Counted from the first letter of the stretch, positions 1 to 5,246 are shown. The stretch: 5,246 nt of DNA from Desulfobacteraceae bacterium (GCA_007131845.1 SLPT01000402.1:1-5246), one strand, 5' to 3'. Translations and numbers: made by a program. Notes: generated from the letters alone by a model not told the origin.

Positions 1-48
1 GATTACGGCTATGACGAGAATTATCAGAATTACTTGTTCGGCACCCAT
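1..48 (-). CDS. Flotillin-like protein (FloA/YqfA type), N-terminus only
   Basis: Only the first 16 codons are in the window, reading MGAEQVILIILVIAVI, after which the gene runs off the left edge. The ATG at 46-48 is preceded by a strong AGGAGG (complement at 53-58), so the start is well supported. The visible peptide is a short polar head followed by a very hydrophobic stretch, as expected for the N-terminal membrane anchor of FloA-type bacterial flotillins. The function is inferred mostly from context: it is the third gene after a long and a short NfeD gene, and NfeD genes are commonly followed by a flotillin that forms membrane microdomains. The sequence alone would fit any small N-terminally anchored membrane protein, so the family call needs the sequence to the left. 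Confidence 0.65.
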   Translation of the reverse strand, partial: MGAEQVILIILVIAVI

Positions 49-52
49 CTTC

Positions 53-58
53 CCTCCT
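53..58 (-). promoter_or_regulatory. Strong ribosome binding site of the flotillin-like gene
   Basis: The minus strand reads AGGAGG four bases before the ATG at 48. This full-consensus Shine-Dalgarno site fixes the start of the truncated gene. It also suggests independent translation, since the preceding short NfeD gene ends 87 bases upstream. No obvious promoter or terminator hairpin is visible in that 87-base gap, so cotranscription with the NfeD genes is likely. Confidence 0.75.
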
Positions 59-135
59 GTTGGTCAATCGGTTGAAATGCAGTTGTTGTATTGATGTTGC
101 TTTTGACGGTCCTTACCCGGCCGGCCCGATTTTCT

Positions 136-630
136 CTACCCGTCCTGGTCCTGGTTTTTTTTCCGGACAATGACGCGGCTCCCCTCCACCCGGACTACCT
201 CCACGGCCTCCCCTTTTTCGATGTAGTCGCCCCGCGTGACCACATCGATGCGCCGGTTATCGATCCGAACCGTTCCCGAAGGCCGCAGGTTGGTTACGGC
301 AACCCCCTCCATGCCGAGCAGTTCGGAGAGCTTTTCGTCGTAGGAGACCACGCCGTCGGATTTGCCAAGCGATGCTTTCAGCGCGAGGGGGGAACGCCCC
401 AGAAGCCGAAGGCCGATGAGCGCCACAATGGGCAGAATGATGATATCGGCCAGAACCAGGGTCATGCCGGCATCGAAGGAAATGGTCGCAAATGCGAGAT
501 AGACGGAATAACCGAAAAGCCCTGCCGCGATAACGGCAAGGATGCCGCCGGACGGGAGAAGCACTTCGGCGATCAGCACAACCAATCCCGCCAGCTGAAA
601 AATCATGGGCGTGATCCACTCACTGCTCAC
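136..630 (-). CDS. Short NfeD-family membrane protein with C-terminal OB-fold domain
   Basis: A 164-residue protein without a protease domain. Three hydrophobic segments lie at about residues 9-25, 27-50 and 56-78. A soluble C-terminal NfeD/OB-fold domain follows at about 105-157, with the family signature NLRPSGTVRIDNRRIDV and ending in VEGSRVIVRKK. The same domain closes the upstream long NfeD protein (YLRPSGKVEIDGEIFDV), so the two are paralogous over this part. The start is a GTG at 628-630: its GTG overlaps the TGA of the upstream gene (GTGA), and AAAGGAG (complement at 636-642) lies five bases upstream, inside the end of that gene, indicating translational coupling. Short NfeD proteins are thought to work with flotillins and with the protease-bearing NfeD. 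A specific substrate or partner cannot be read from the sequence. An internal ATG eight codons later is a weaker alternative start. Confidence 0.9.
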   Translation of the reverse strand: MSSEWITPMIFQLAGLVVLIAEVLLPSGGILAVIAAGLFGYSVYLAFATISFDAGMTLVLADIIILPIVALIGLRLLGRSPLALKASLGKSDGVVSYDEKLSELLGMEGVAVTNLRPSGTVRIDNRRIDVVTRGDYIEKGEAVEVVRVEGSRVIVRKKNQDQDG

Positions 631-2105
631 TGCTGCTCCTTTCGCTGAACCACGATCCAGTTTCCGCGTATTTCGGACACAACCACCGGGGTTGCCTGCT
701 CTATGTACTCATTATCTGCGATCACGTCAAATATTTCCCCATCGATTTCGACCTTTCCGGATGGACGCAGGTACGTCAGGGCGGTCCCTTCGTCTCCCAC
801 CTTCGCGCGCAGGGTTTCTTCCGAATCGGCATGGGCATCCCCCAGGTCCGTTACGAGGAAAGGGCCGCCGCTTCTGGTGGAGAACTTCGGCAGAAAAAAC
901 CGGACGATAAAAAGCCCTGCCAGAAACGCCAGTATTAACGAGCCGAGCACCCGGATGATATTGTGCACCAATATGTCAAGTTGCCAGGGAATATCCGGGT
1001 CCGGTATAACAAAATCCTGCAGTGCCAGGACAAAACCTGCAGTAATGAGGGCGACGCCGGCCAGACCGGCAATCCCGAATCCCGGCAGGACGAACACCTC
1101 AATCCCCATAAAGACCAGCCCCAGCAAAATGATCAGCAACTCGGTGTAATCGGCCAGTCCCACCGTGTACTGACCGAAAAAAACAATGGCCAGCAAAACC
1201 ACGCCGATGGTGCCCGGAAAGCCGAATCCCGGCGCCTGCATTTCGATATAGAGTGCCGCAAGGCCGACCATGAGCAAAATAGGTGCGATGGAACCAATAA
1301 ACCGTACCATTTCCTCGGACCAGCTGGGAGCAAAGCGGATCAGTGTATACTCCCCGTAACCCATGGCTTCCAGCATGGATGGTATGTCGGGTTGGGTCAT
1401 CCTTGAAAAACCGAAGTCAAGGGCCTCCCTGTCGTGCATGGTGAGAAGCTGTCCCTCGGGGACCACGGTCCGCCGGGATGCAACCTGCGCCAGCTCATCT
1501 TCCGAAAGATCGTCGTATGCCGAATCCGTGACGTAGCGGATTTCCCCGTCTTCCATCTGAAGTTCGTAGACCACGATTTCCGGCGTCACCATCGCCTCGG
1601 CCAGGGCCTCCGGGTAATTGTTTCTCTGGGCAAGGGCCCGGAATTTCGCCCGGATGGGCGACTGGAACTTTTCGCCGAGCATCTCGGGGCCGCCCTGTCC
1701 GATGGTGATGGGCGCGGTATCCCCCATGGTGGAGCCCGGTGCCATGACAAGATCGCTTGATGCCAGTGCGATAAGGGCCCCGGCGGAAATCGCCTTTTCC
1801 GGTATGAACGATACGGTTTTACCCTCCGGAAAACTGATGAGGGTGTCGACGATTTCCATGGCCGAATCGACCCGCCCGCCGTAGGTATCGACTTCCACGA
1901 CAACCAACTCGTAAACCTCCCGGGAAATCTCCTGATACGCCCGCTGGACGTAGGCTGACAGACCGGGGTCAACGTCGCCTTTGACCTCGATGATATATAT
2001 GGCATCCCCGTTTTCCCGGGCATCAAAGGCCCCGGGCAGCAGAAGAAAAAAGGCTGCCACAGCCAGCCAGATATAAAATCGGAAATGAAATATCCGGGCA
2101 TTCAT
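627..2105 (-). CDS. Long NfeD-family membrane-bound serine protease (ClpP-like domain, transmembrane helices, OB fold)
   Basis: A 492-residue protein with full NfeD architecture. An N-terminal signal or anchor segment (about residues 5-29) is followed by a ClpP/SppA-like serine protease domain (about 33-250). That domain shows TYGGRVDSAMEIVDTL (about 74-89) and the nucleophile motif AISAGALIALASSD with Ser107. By analogy with the archaeal 1510-N protease, which uses a Ser-Lys dyad, the candidate base is Lys146 in LGEKFQ, with Lys154 as second choice. Five hydrophobic segments lie at about 268-288, 296-316, 321-341, 345-365 and 382-405, followed by the OB-fold NfeD domain (about 432-489, YLRPSGKVEIDG). 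The protease probably faces outside the cytoplasm and trims membrane proteins together with the downstream flotillin. I chose ATG 2103-2105 because it is followed directly by a signal-like sequence. An upstream in-frame GTG at 2175-2177 almost coincides with the predicted transcription start. The Shine-Dalgarno site is weak (AGGGG about 12 bases upstream). Confidence 0.93.
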   Translation of the reverse strand: MNARIFHFRFYIWLAVAAFFLLLPGAFDARENGDAIYIIEVKGDVDPGLSAYVQRAYQEISREVYELVVVEVDTYGGRVDSAMEIVDTLISFPEGKTVSFIPEKAISAGALIALASSDLVMAPGSTMGDTAPITIGQGGPEMLGEKFQSPIRAKFRALAQRNNYPEALAEAMVTPEIVVYELQMEDGEIRYVTDSAYDDLSEDELAQVASRRTVVPEGQLLTMHDREALDFGFSRMTQPDIPSMLEAMGYGEYTLIRFAPSWSEEMVRFIGSIAPILLMVGLAALYIEMQAPGFGFPGTIGVVLLAIVFFGQYTVGLADYTELLIILLGLVFMGIEVFVLPGFGIAGLAGVALITAGFVLALQDFVIPDPDIPWQLDILVHNIIRVLGSLILAFLAGLFIVRFFLPKFSTRSGGPFLVTDLGDAHADSEETLRAKVGDEGTALTYLRPSGKVEIDGEIFDVIADNEYIEQATPVVVSEIRGNWIVVQRKEQQ

Positions 2106-2185
2106 TGGCGTTCTTGCACCCCTGGTTGATAATAAATAAAGGAGATTCGGACAGGCGGATATAAGGATGAACCGCACCTTCTGTG

Positions 2186-2214
2186 GTATTACTATGGCCT
2201 GCGCCCCCTGTCAA
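2186..2214 (-). promoter_or_regulatory. Predicted sigma-70-type promoter of the NfeD-flotillin operon
   Basis: On the minus strand a perfect TTGACA (complement at 2209-2214) is followed after 17 bases by TAATAC (complement at 2186-2191). The -35 box is full consensus; the -10 box is only a moderate match. Transcription would begin near 2179, giving a leader of about 74 bases before the ATG at 2105. This placement disfavours the longer reading that starts at 2177. It is a prediction from motif and spacing only. Confidence 0.55.
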
Positions 2215-2621
2215 CAGCATGCATACCCCTTTTCATCATTCCGCACGATTTCCCGCCCATCATTTCATCGCACCCCCTGAGTCACCAGTCGCGCCATTAG
2301 CTACAGCAAGTTCCTTCCATGCAAGCCCCGGAGCGACGGCAACAAAAAACCGGGACTGGAGAGGTTCTTTACCGGCCCGCAGCTGATGCAGCCTTCGGAA
2401 GTCCTCAAGATTGAAAACTTCATAAAAAATCCAATATCCGGCCCTGAGCGCGATTCCTCTTGATTTAACGTACGTCAAGTACGGATATATTCTTCTTCAA
2501 TCGCGCAAGTATAATTCTTGAAAATTTTACAAAAAGTCGTCATATCTGAGTTTTTAAAAATGCAATAAGATTAGTATTTATAGAAAAAATGTGCTCAATC
2601 TATAGTGAGATATGAATTTTT
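2215..2621. other. Gene-free intergenic region, turning strongly AT-rich to the right
   Basis: No convincing gene is visible on either strand. The left half (about 2215-2500) has mixed composition and contains only open frames with poor starts, no Shine-Dalgarno site and no recognisable family. A short palindrome ACGTACGT lies at 2468-2475. From about 2500 onward the sequence becomes dominated by A and T runs and continues so to about 2780, in sharp contrast to the GC-rich genes on both sides. The AT-rich part looks like regulatory or acquired DNA rather than coding sequence. Confidence 0.6.
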
Positions 2622-2648
2622 TTTAGATTATGATTTATATAATCTAAA
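2622..2648. repeat. Perfect 10-base inverted repeat upstream of the PAAR promoter (candidate regulator site)
   Basis: TTTAGATTAT (2622-2631) and ATAATCTAAA (2639-2648) are exact reverse complements separated by a 7-base loop. The right arm ends eight bases before the predicted -35 box at 2657, and the centre lies roughly 56 bases upstream of the expected transcription start. That position suits an activator or nucleoid-protein site. The low GC content of the stem makes a terminator unlikely. AT-rich DNA produces chance palindromes, but a perfect 10-base pair at this position is notable. Confidence 0.5.
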
Positions 2649-2656
2649 TATTTTTC

Positions 2657-2684
2657 TTGACTTATTGTTAAGTTTTTCTATGAT
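2657..2684 (+). promoter_or_regulatory. Predicted sigma-70-type promoter reading towards the PAAR-like gene
   Basis: TTGACT (2657-2662) and TATGAT (2679-2684) are each one base from consensus, separated by 16 bases. Transcription would start near 2691, leaving a leader of about 108 bases before the PAAR-like start codon. The AT-rich surroundings raise the chance of a coincidental match, but both boxes, the spacing and the downstream gene on the same strand agree. Confidence 0.55.
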
Positions 2685-2700
2685 AAATTTTATGAGAATA

Positions 2701-2747
2701 TATTATTTCAGATAACCATAAAGTAAATTATTAAATCAGAAATAATA
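2701..2747 (+). repeat. Inverted repeat in the leader of the PAAR-like gene
   Basis: TATTATTTC (2701-2709) and GAAATAATA (2739-2747) are exact reverse complements separated by 29 bases. They lie in the predicted untranslated leader, between the promoter and the ribosome binding site. The arms could pair in the RNA or serve as a DNA-binding site. A further small palindrome, GATAATTTATC, lies at 2758-2768. The AT-rich context makes any functional claim weak. Confidence 0.3.
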
Positions 2748-2784
2748 GCATATATATGATAATTTATCGAATCAAATAAGAACC

Positions 2785-2791
2785 AGGGGGG
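2785..2791 (+). promoter_or_regulatory. Ribosome binding site of the PAAR-like gene
   Basis: AGGGGGG lies seven bases before the ATG at 2799, directly after the AT-rich leader. It supports 2799 as the start of the PAAR-like gene, which also matches the family N-terminus MPGQGR. Confidence 0.6.
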
Positions 2792-2798
2792 CCTCATC

Positions 2799-3184
2799 AT
2801 GCCCGGACAGGGAAGGGTTGATGACAGAGCGCTGGGCATCGACAAGCATCGTTGCAACGCATGTCCGCACGTGGTATCCGGGCCGGCCACGCAGGGCTCC
2901 GGCACCGTGATCGTCAATGGCAAGCCGGCAGTGCGAAAGGGAGACAAGGGCAAGCATGCCGCTTGGCGGATCAAATATCTGGAGTGCCCAGGCAGGGACT
3001 TTCGCAGTGATAATCAAGAGTATGCAAGCGTTTCGCGTGGGCGACATGACCGATCATTGCGGGGGCAGGATTGCAGATAGCGGCCAGCGGCAATGTCATC
3101 AGCGGAAACAGCCTTTCGGGCGGATCCTGCAGTGCGGCAAGCAATTGCGCGCCTCTTGTTTGCGACTGCAATACAGGCGAATAA
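2799..3184 (+). pseudogene. PAAR-like spike-tip protein, broken by two frameshifts
   Basis: The family pattern runs through three reading frames. From 2799 to about 2963 one frame encodes MPGQGRVDDRALGIDKHRCN, then CPH, GPATQGSGTVIVNGKPAVR and GDKGKHAA. From about 2965 to 3063 the next frame gives GGSNIWSAQAGTFAVI and QAFRVGDMTDHCGG. From 3065 to the TAA at 3182-3184 the third frame gives AGLQIAASGNVISGNSLSGG and a Cys-rich tail ending CDCNTGE. The spliced protein would be about 128 residues, a normal length for this small PAAR-like family. It has the His/Cys residues (RCNACPH, HAA, DHCGG) typical of metal-binding PAAR tips that cap VgrG-type spikes of type VI or related contractile systems. 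Both shifts go the same way: each is fixed by removing one base or adding two. The second lies in a five-G run (3061-3065). No VgrG, effector or secretion gene is nearby, so this is an orphan. It is either a decaying gene or affected by sequencing error. Confidence 0.85.
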
Positions 3185-3233
3185 GGCAGCAAAACCCATG
3201 GCCTCTCAACACTACAGCCTGTCCCGCTACTGA

Positions 3234-3530
3234 TTATGCCTGGATTTCCTCAGTTGGCAATATCTGTTTTCCATGTCGAATCGTGAGTATGGATACCTGT
3301 TTTGTTCCGATATGATAGATGATCCGATAATTGCCGTAAATTAACTCCCTGAATTGACTTTCATTGATTTCAGGGACGATCCGTCCGGTTTCTGGATTCG
3401 ATCGAAGCTGCTCCACCTTTGAAAATACTGTGTGAACCCATTTTTCTGCTGCCAAAGGCTTATCTTGAGCAATGCAATCAACGATTTCCAATGCCCTTTC
3501 AACAGCAAGAGGAGACCATACTATTTTCAT
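3234..3530 (-). CDS. ParE/RelE-superfamily toxin of a type II toxin-antitoxin pair
   Basis: A 98-residue protein with the usual ParE/RelE size and layout. An N-terminal MKIVWSPLAVERALEIVD segment (first strand and helix) is followed by a second helix around AAEKWVHTVFSKVEQL and a P-E-T-G-R turn. The conserved sheet reads FRELIYGNYRIIYHI, then VSILTIRHGKQILP. The Tyr-Arg-Ile and Arg-His-Gly elements are characteristic of the family. ParE members inhibit DNA gyrase while RelE members cut mRNA on the ribosome. The sequence looks closer to ParE, but the target cannot be assigned safely. The ATG at 3528-3530 overlaps the antitoxin stop (ATGA, 3527-3530) and has no strong ribosome site of its own, so its translation should depend on antitoxin translation. 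Base composition is more AT-rich than the neighbouring operons, consistent with a mobile TA module. Confidence 0.9.
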   Translation of the reverse strand: MKIVWSPLAVERALEIVDCIAQDKPLAAEKWVHTVFSKVEQLRSNPETGRIVPEINESQFRELIYGNYRIIYHIGTKQVSILTIRHGKQILPTEEIQA

Positions 3531-3808
3531 TCAGTAGCTCGCTTCATTAGTTTGTCTTTTGCCTTTTGGTGGTTGATCCCTTCTCCTTCCGCCAGTTGGT
3601 TAAGAGAAATTTGGATGTCTGAAAGAAGCTCAATTTTTTCTTGCATCGCTTCAAATTCATTTGCGCCCAACAGTACAGCAACGCCTTTGCCATGCTGCGT
3701 AATGATAACCGGTCGCTTGGTTTCATGGACTTGTTTGATATAAGAAGCCATGGCATTTCTGACTTCTGACATTGACCTGATGTCTTGATCGATTTTGAAC
3801 TTTTGCAT
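3527..3808 (-). CDS. Phd/YefM-family antitoxin
   Basis: A 93-residue protein beginning MQKFKIDQDIRSMSEVRNAM. The N-terminal Phd/YefM DNA-binding fold (about residues 1-55) shows the DIRSMSEVRN strand-helix start, KRPVIITQHGKGVAVLLGANEF split between strand and turn, and an acidic helix after it. The C-terminal part (about 56-93, ending KDKLMKRATE) would wrap the toxin. Antitoxins of this type bind their own promoter and neutralise a RelE/ParE toxin. I chose ATG 3806-3808 because GAGG (complement at 3815-3818) lies six bases upstream and the protein then starts as in the family. An in-frame ATG at 3851-3853 would add 15 residues, but it lies inside the candidate operator and lacks a ribosome site. 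The gene is coupled to the toxin by a 4-base overlap. Confidence 0.9.
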   Translation of the reverse strand: MQKFKIDQDIRSMSEVRNAMASYIKQVHETKRPVIITQHGKGVAVLLGANEFEAMQEKIELLSDIQISLNQLAEGEGINHQKAKDKLMKRATE

Positions 3809-3830
3809 TTTGCACCTCTTTTTGGTATTA

Positions 3831-3856
3831 ATTTTGTACATAATAACATACAAAAT
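3831..3856. promoter_or_regulatory. Candidate operator of the toxin-antitoxin module (perfect 8-base inverted repeat)
   Basis: ATTTTGTA (3831-3838) and TACAAAAT (3849-3856) are exact reverse complements separated by 10 bases. The site ends about 22 bases upstream of the antitoxin start and covers the predicted -10 box. A palindrome over the core promoter is the usual arrangement for autorepression by a Phd/YefM antitoxin or its complex with the toxin. Binding by this antitoxin is inferred. Confidence 0.6.
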
Positions 3857-3869
3857 CAGGTACGACCAA
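3840..3869 (-). promoter_or_regulatory. Predicted promoter of the toxin-antitoxin module
   Basis: On the minus strand TTGGTC (complement at 3864-3869) is followed after 18 bases by TATTAT (complement at 3840-3845). The -35 box is a fair match; the -10 box is a moderate match inside the spacer of the inverted repeat. It would give the TA pair its own transcript, independent of the lutBC operon ending at 3937. No clear terminator hairpin is visible between lutC and this site, so read-through is possible. Confidence 0.4.
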
Positions 3870-3936
3870 CTGTTTTTTTTGGGTGCAAAATCTTTCCGAG
3901 CTTTGGAGAGGATATCTTTCGGTTTGTGGCGGTCAT

Positions 3937-4557
3937 TTATTCGGTAAGAAGAAGGATGAGCTTGCGGGGGCCGTGCATGCCTTTGAAGGGCTTGCCCTGG
4001 ATGTCGGCGGTCATGCTGGGGCCGGTGATGAAAACCATGTGGCTTGGGGGCTGATCGATATAGCAGCTTTGGGATAACGCGTCTTCGAACGTGGGGACAA
4101 TGCGGGCGGTGGATAGTACGGCAATATGGATTTCCGGGGCAAGAGATATGAGGCGGGCGTGGTCCCGGTGAAAGGAAAGAACGATGCTGCCGGACTCCGC
4201 AACGCCAAAATCTGCGCCGGTAAGCCCGGCATCCGCGTCATTGAAGAGTGCTTCCGTGAAATCCTCTCTGCCGGAAAAATCGGTTTGGGGACGGATATCC
4301 GAACCCGTCGGCAGGCCACAGGCTGAAACAACGCGGCGGATGCCATGCTCGTGCAATATTTCAGACAGAAAAGCGGCCGCGTCCTGCCCGGAAGCGACAC
4401 GGTAGACAATGCCGGTCTGGGCCGTGAACCGTTCGCAGAATACATCCACCAGACTGGAGCGGTCAATGACCCGATCCACGGGCGGCTTGTCCGGCACCCT
4501 GCCGGGAGTCGCCTGGCGCAGGGAAGAAAGAATGGTTTCCCGCGCGTTATCCGACAT
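3937..4557 (-). CDS. lutC: LutC-type LUD-domain protein of lactate oxidation
   Basis: A 206-residue cytoplasmic protein with a LUD (formerly DUF162) domain over most of its length. Family marks are the VVSACGLPTG segment (about 77-86), GLTGADFGVAESGSIVL (111-127), GPSMTADIQ (179-187) and GMHGPRKLILLL (193-204) close to the C-terminus. LutC acts with LutA and LutB to oxidise L-lactate to pyruvate, feeding electrons to the respiratory chain. In sulfate reducers such genes serve growth on lactate. I chose ATG 4555-4557 because AAAGGAGA (complement at 4563-4570) lies five bases upstream and the first residues (MSDNARETILSSLRQ) match the family start. The frame stays open further upstream, but that part only overlaps lutB. 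The gene overlaps the end of lutB by 11 bases (4547-4557), so the two are cotranscribed and probably translationally coupled. Length is slightly below that of typical LutC (about 220-240). Confidence 0.9.
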   Translation of the reverse strand: MSDNARETILSSLRQATPGRVPDKPPVDRVIDRSSLVDVFCERFTAQTGIVYRVASGQDAAAFLSEILHEHGIRRVVSACGLPTGSDIRPQTDFSGREDFTEALFNDADAGLTGADFGVAESGSIVLSFHRDHARLISLAPEIHIAVLSTARIVPTFEDALSQSCYIDQPPSHMVFITGPSMTADIQGKPFKGMHGPRKLILLLTE

Positions 4558-5246
4558 GATCGTCTCCTTTCCCTTCCGGATCATCGTGCCACAGACTGCG
4601 AAAGGATCTGGAAGGCCCCTCCGGCAGGTCCCGGGATTGAAACCAGTTTTTGAAAACGCCCGGCGCACCTTTTATAACACCGTCTTTCGCACGCAGGTTG
4701 AGGGTGCTTCGCAGTCCCCTGCCCGCAGCCTCCCACAGCGCCGGATGGCTTGCCGCCTTCACGTAGGCCGCCACCATCGCCCTTTCGGGAAGAGACGACC
4801 CGCTTCCGTGCAGCAGCGGGTCCCCATCCACGTCCCGGCTCCGGTAGTGGCGCATCAGCGACGGGTGGTCGACCCCGGCCGGGCAGATATCCCGGCAGGT
4901 GCCGCAGAGGGTGCAGGATTTGAAAAGATCCCGGGTTGCAGACAGGCCCAAAAGAAGAGGGCTTACCACCTGCCCCATGGGGCCCGAGTAAGCCCAGCCG
5001 TAAGGGTACCCGCCGATCTGCCCGTACACGGGGCAGGCATTGAGGCAGGCCCCGCAGCGAATGCACTGCAGGGCGTTCCGGGTGACGGGATCCCGGTAAA
5101 TGCGGCTTCGGCCGTTGTCCAGGATCACGATATGCAATTGCTCGGGACCACCCAGTTCATCCTGCTTTTTGGGACCGCAGTCCATGGAAACATACGCGCT
5201 CATAAGCTGGCCGGTGCTGCTGCGGCACAGCAGGCGAAGAAGCTCA
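4547..5246 (-). CDS. lutB: LutB-type iron-sulfur protein of lactate oxidation, C-terminal half
   Basis: The gene enters from the right edge; the visible 232 residues begin ELLRLLCRSSTGQL and continue through a methionine at 5203, which is internal and not the start. Counting from that methionine, two 4Fe-4S motifs of the form CxxCxxCxxxCP are complete: Cys47/50/53/57 (CIRCGACLNACPVY) and Cys97/100/103/107 (CTLCGTCRDICPAG). Between them lies GGYPYGWAYSGPMGQVVSPL, typical of LutB. The tail after about residue 130 (LPERAMVAAYVKAASHPALW) fits the LutB C-terminal domain. LutB proteins are about 470 residues, so about half is missing, including the N-terminal LUD domain. The protein should pass electrons during L-lactate oxidation together with LutC. 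LutA is expected to lie beyond the right edge. Confidence 0.92.
   Translation of the reverse strand, partial: ELLRLLCRSSTGQLMSAYVSMDCGPKKQDELGGPEQLHIVILDNGRSRIYRDPVTRNALQCIRCGACLNACPVYGQIGGYPYGWAYSGPMGQVVSPLLLGLSATRDLFKSCTLCGTCRDICPAGVDHPSLMRHYRSRDVDGDPLLHGSGSSLPERAMVAAYVKAASHPALWEAAGRGLRSTLNLRAKDGVIKGAPGVFKNWFQSRDLPEGPSRSFRSLWHDDPEGKGDDHVG

Noticed and set aside
117..128. GC-rich palindrome around GGCCGGCC between the short NfeD gene and the flotillin-like gene
   Set aside because: Short, with no T-run after it on either strand; does not form a convincing terminator.
2106..2177. N-terminal extension of the long NfeD protease from a GTG at 2175-2177
   Set aside because: It would start almost at the predicted transcription start, its purine-rich stretch is too close to the GTG, and the extension would precede a good signal-like sequence beginning at the ATG at 2105.
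2260..2478. Minus-strand 72-residue open frame starting with TTG
   Set aside because: No Shine-Dalgarno site, no recognisable family and no clear codon bias; probably chance, although a degraded gene cannot be excluded.
2622..2660. Hairpin followed by a T-rich stretch as an intrinsic terminator
   Set aside because: The stem is almost pure A/T and there is no gene end directly upstream; its placement just before a -35 box fits a regulatory site better.
3185..3233. Terminator between the convergent PAAR-like and toxin genes
   Set aside because: No GC-rich hairpin followed by a T-run is visible on either strand in this 49-base gap.
3809..3853. Longer antitoxin beginning at the ATG at 3851-3853
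   Set aside because: That start lies inside the palindromic operator and promoter and lacks a ribosome site, whereas the ATG at 3808 has GAGG at good spacing and a family-like N-terminus.
4558..4668. N-terminal extension of LutC
   Set aside because: The extra 37 residues are only the lutB tail read in another frame; a strong ribosome site and the family start support 4557.
1..5246. CRISPR array, tRNA, rRNA or insertion sequence
   Set aside because: No regularly spaced repeats, no cloverleaf-like sequence and no transposase or terminal inverted repeats were seen.

Overview
The window looks like a piece of a moderately GC-rich bacterial chromosome, most plausibly a lactate-using deltaproteobacterium (Desulfobacterota). 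That placement is an inference from gene content: a lutB-lutC lactate oxidation pair, a tandem NfeD pair leading into a flotillin-like gene, and an orphan PAAR-like protein. No rRNA or other phylogenetic marker is present.

Left part (1-2214, minus strand): a membrane-quality-control type operon. A promoter at about 2186-2214 drives a long NfeD-family membrane serine protease (627-2105). Its stop overlaps the start of a short NfeD protein by 4 bases (136-630). After 87 bases comes the start of a flotillin-like gene, cut by the window edge (1-48). This is the classic NfeD/flotillin partnership: protease-OB fusion, OB-only companion and membrane scaffold.

Middle part (2215-3184): a gene-free stretch that becomes very AT-rich from about 2500 to 2780. 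It carries a good sigma-70-type promoter facing right, a perfect 10-base inverted repeat just upstream of it, and a second inverted repeat in the leader. This leads into a small plus-strand gene for a PAAR-like spike-tip protein (2799-3184). The gene is broken by two same-direction frameshifts, but its family pattern can be followed through all three reading frames to a Cys-rich C-terminus.

Right-middle (3234-3869, minus strand): a two-gene toxin-antitoxin module, a Phd/YefM-type antitoxin followed by a ParE/RelE-type toxin with ATGA overlap. It has its own likely promoter and a perfect 8-base inverted repeat that is a good candidate for the autoregulatory operator.

Right end (3937-5246, minus strand): lutB (C-terminal half, two 4Fe-4S motifs) and lutC (LUD domain), overlapping by 11 bases, for oxidation of L-lactate to pyruvate.

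The PAAR remnant and the TA module sit between two housekeeping-like operons and differ from them in base composition, which suggests a small acquired, partly decaying segment. I see no complete new system here. The most interesting item is the elaborately controlled but broken PAAR-like gene.
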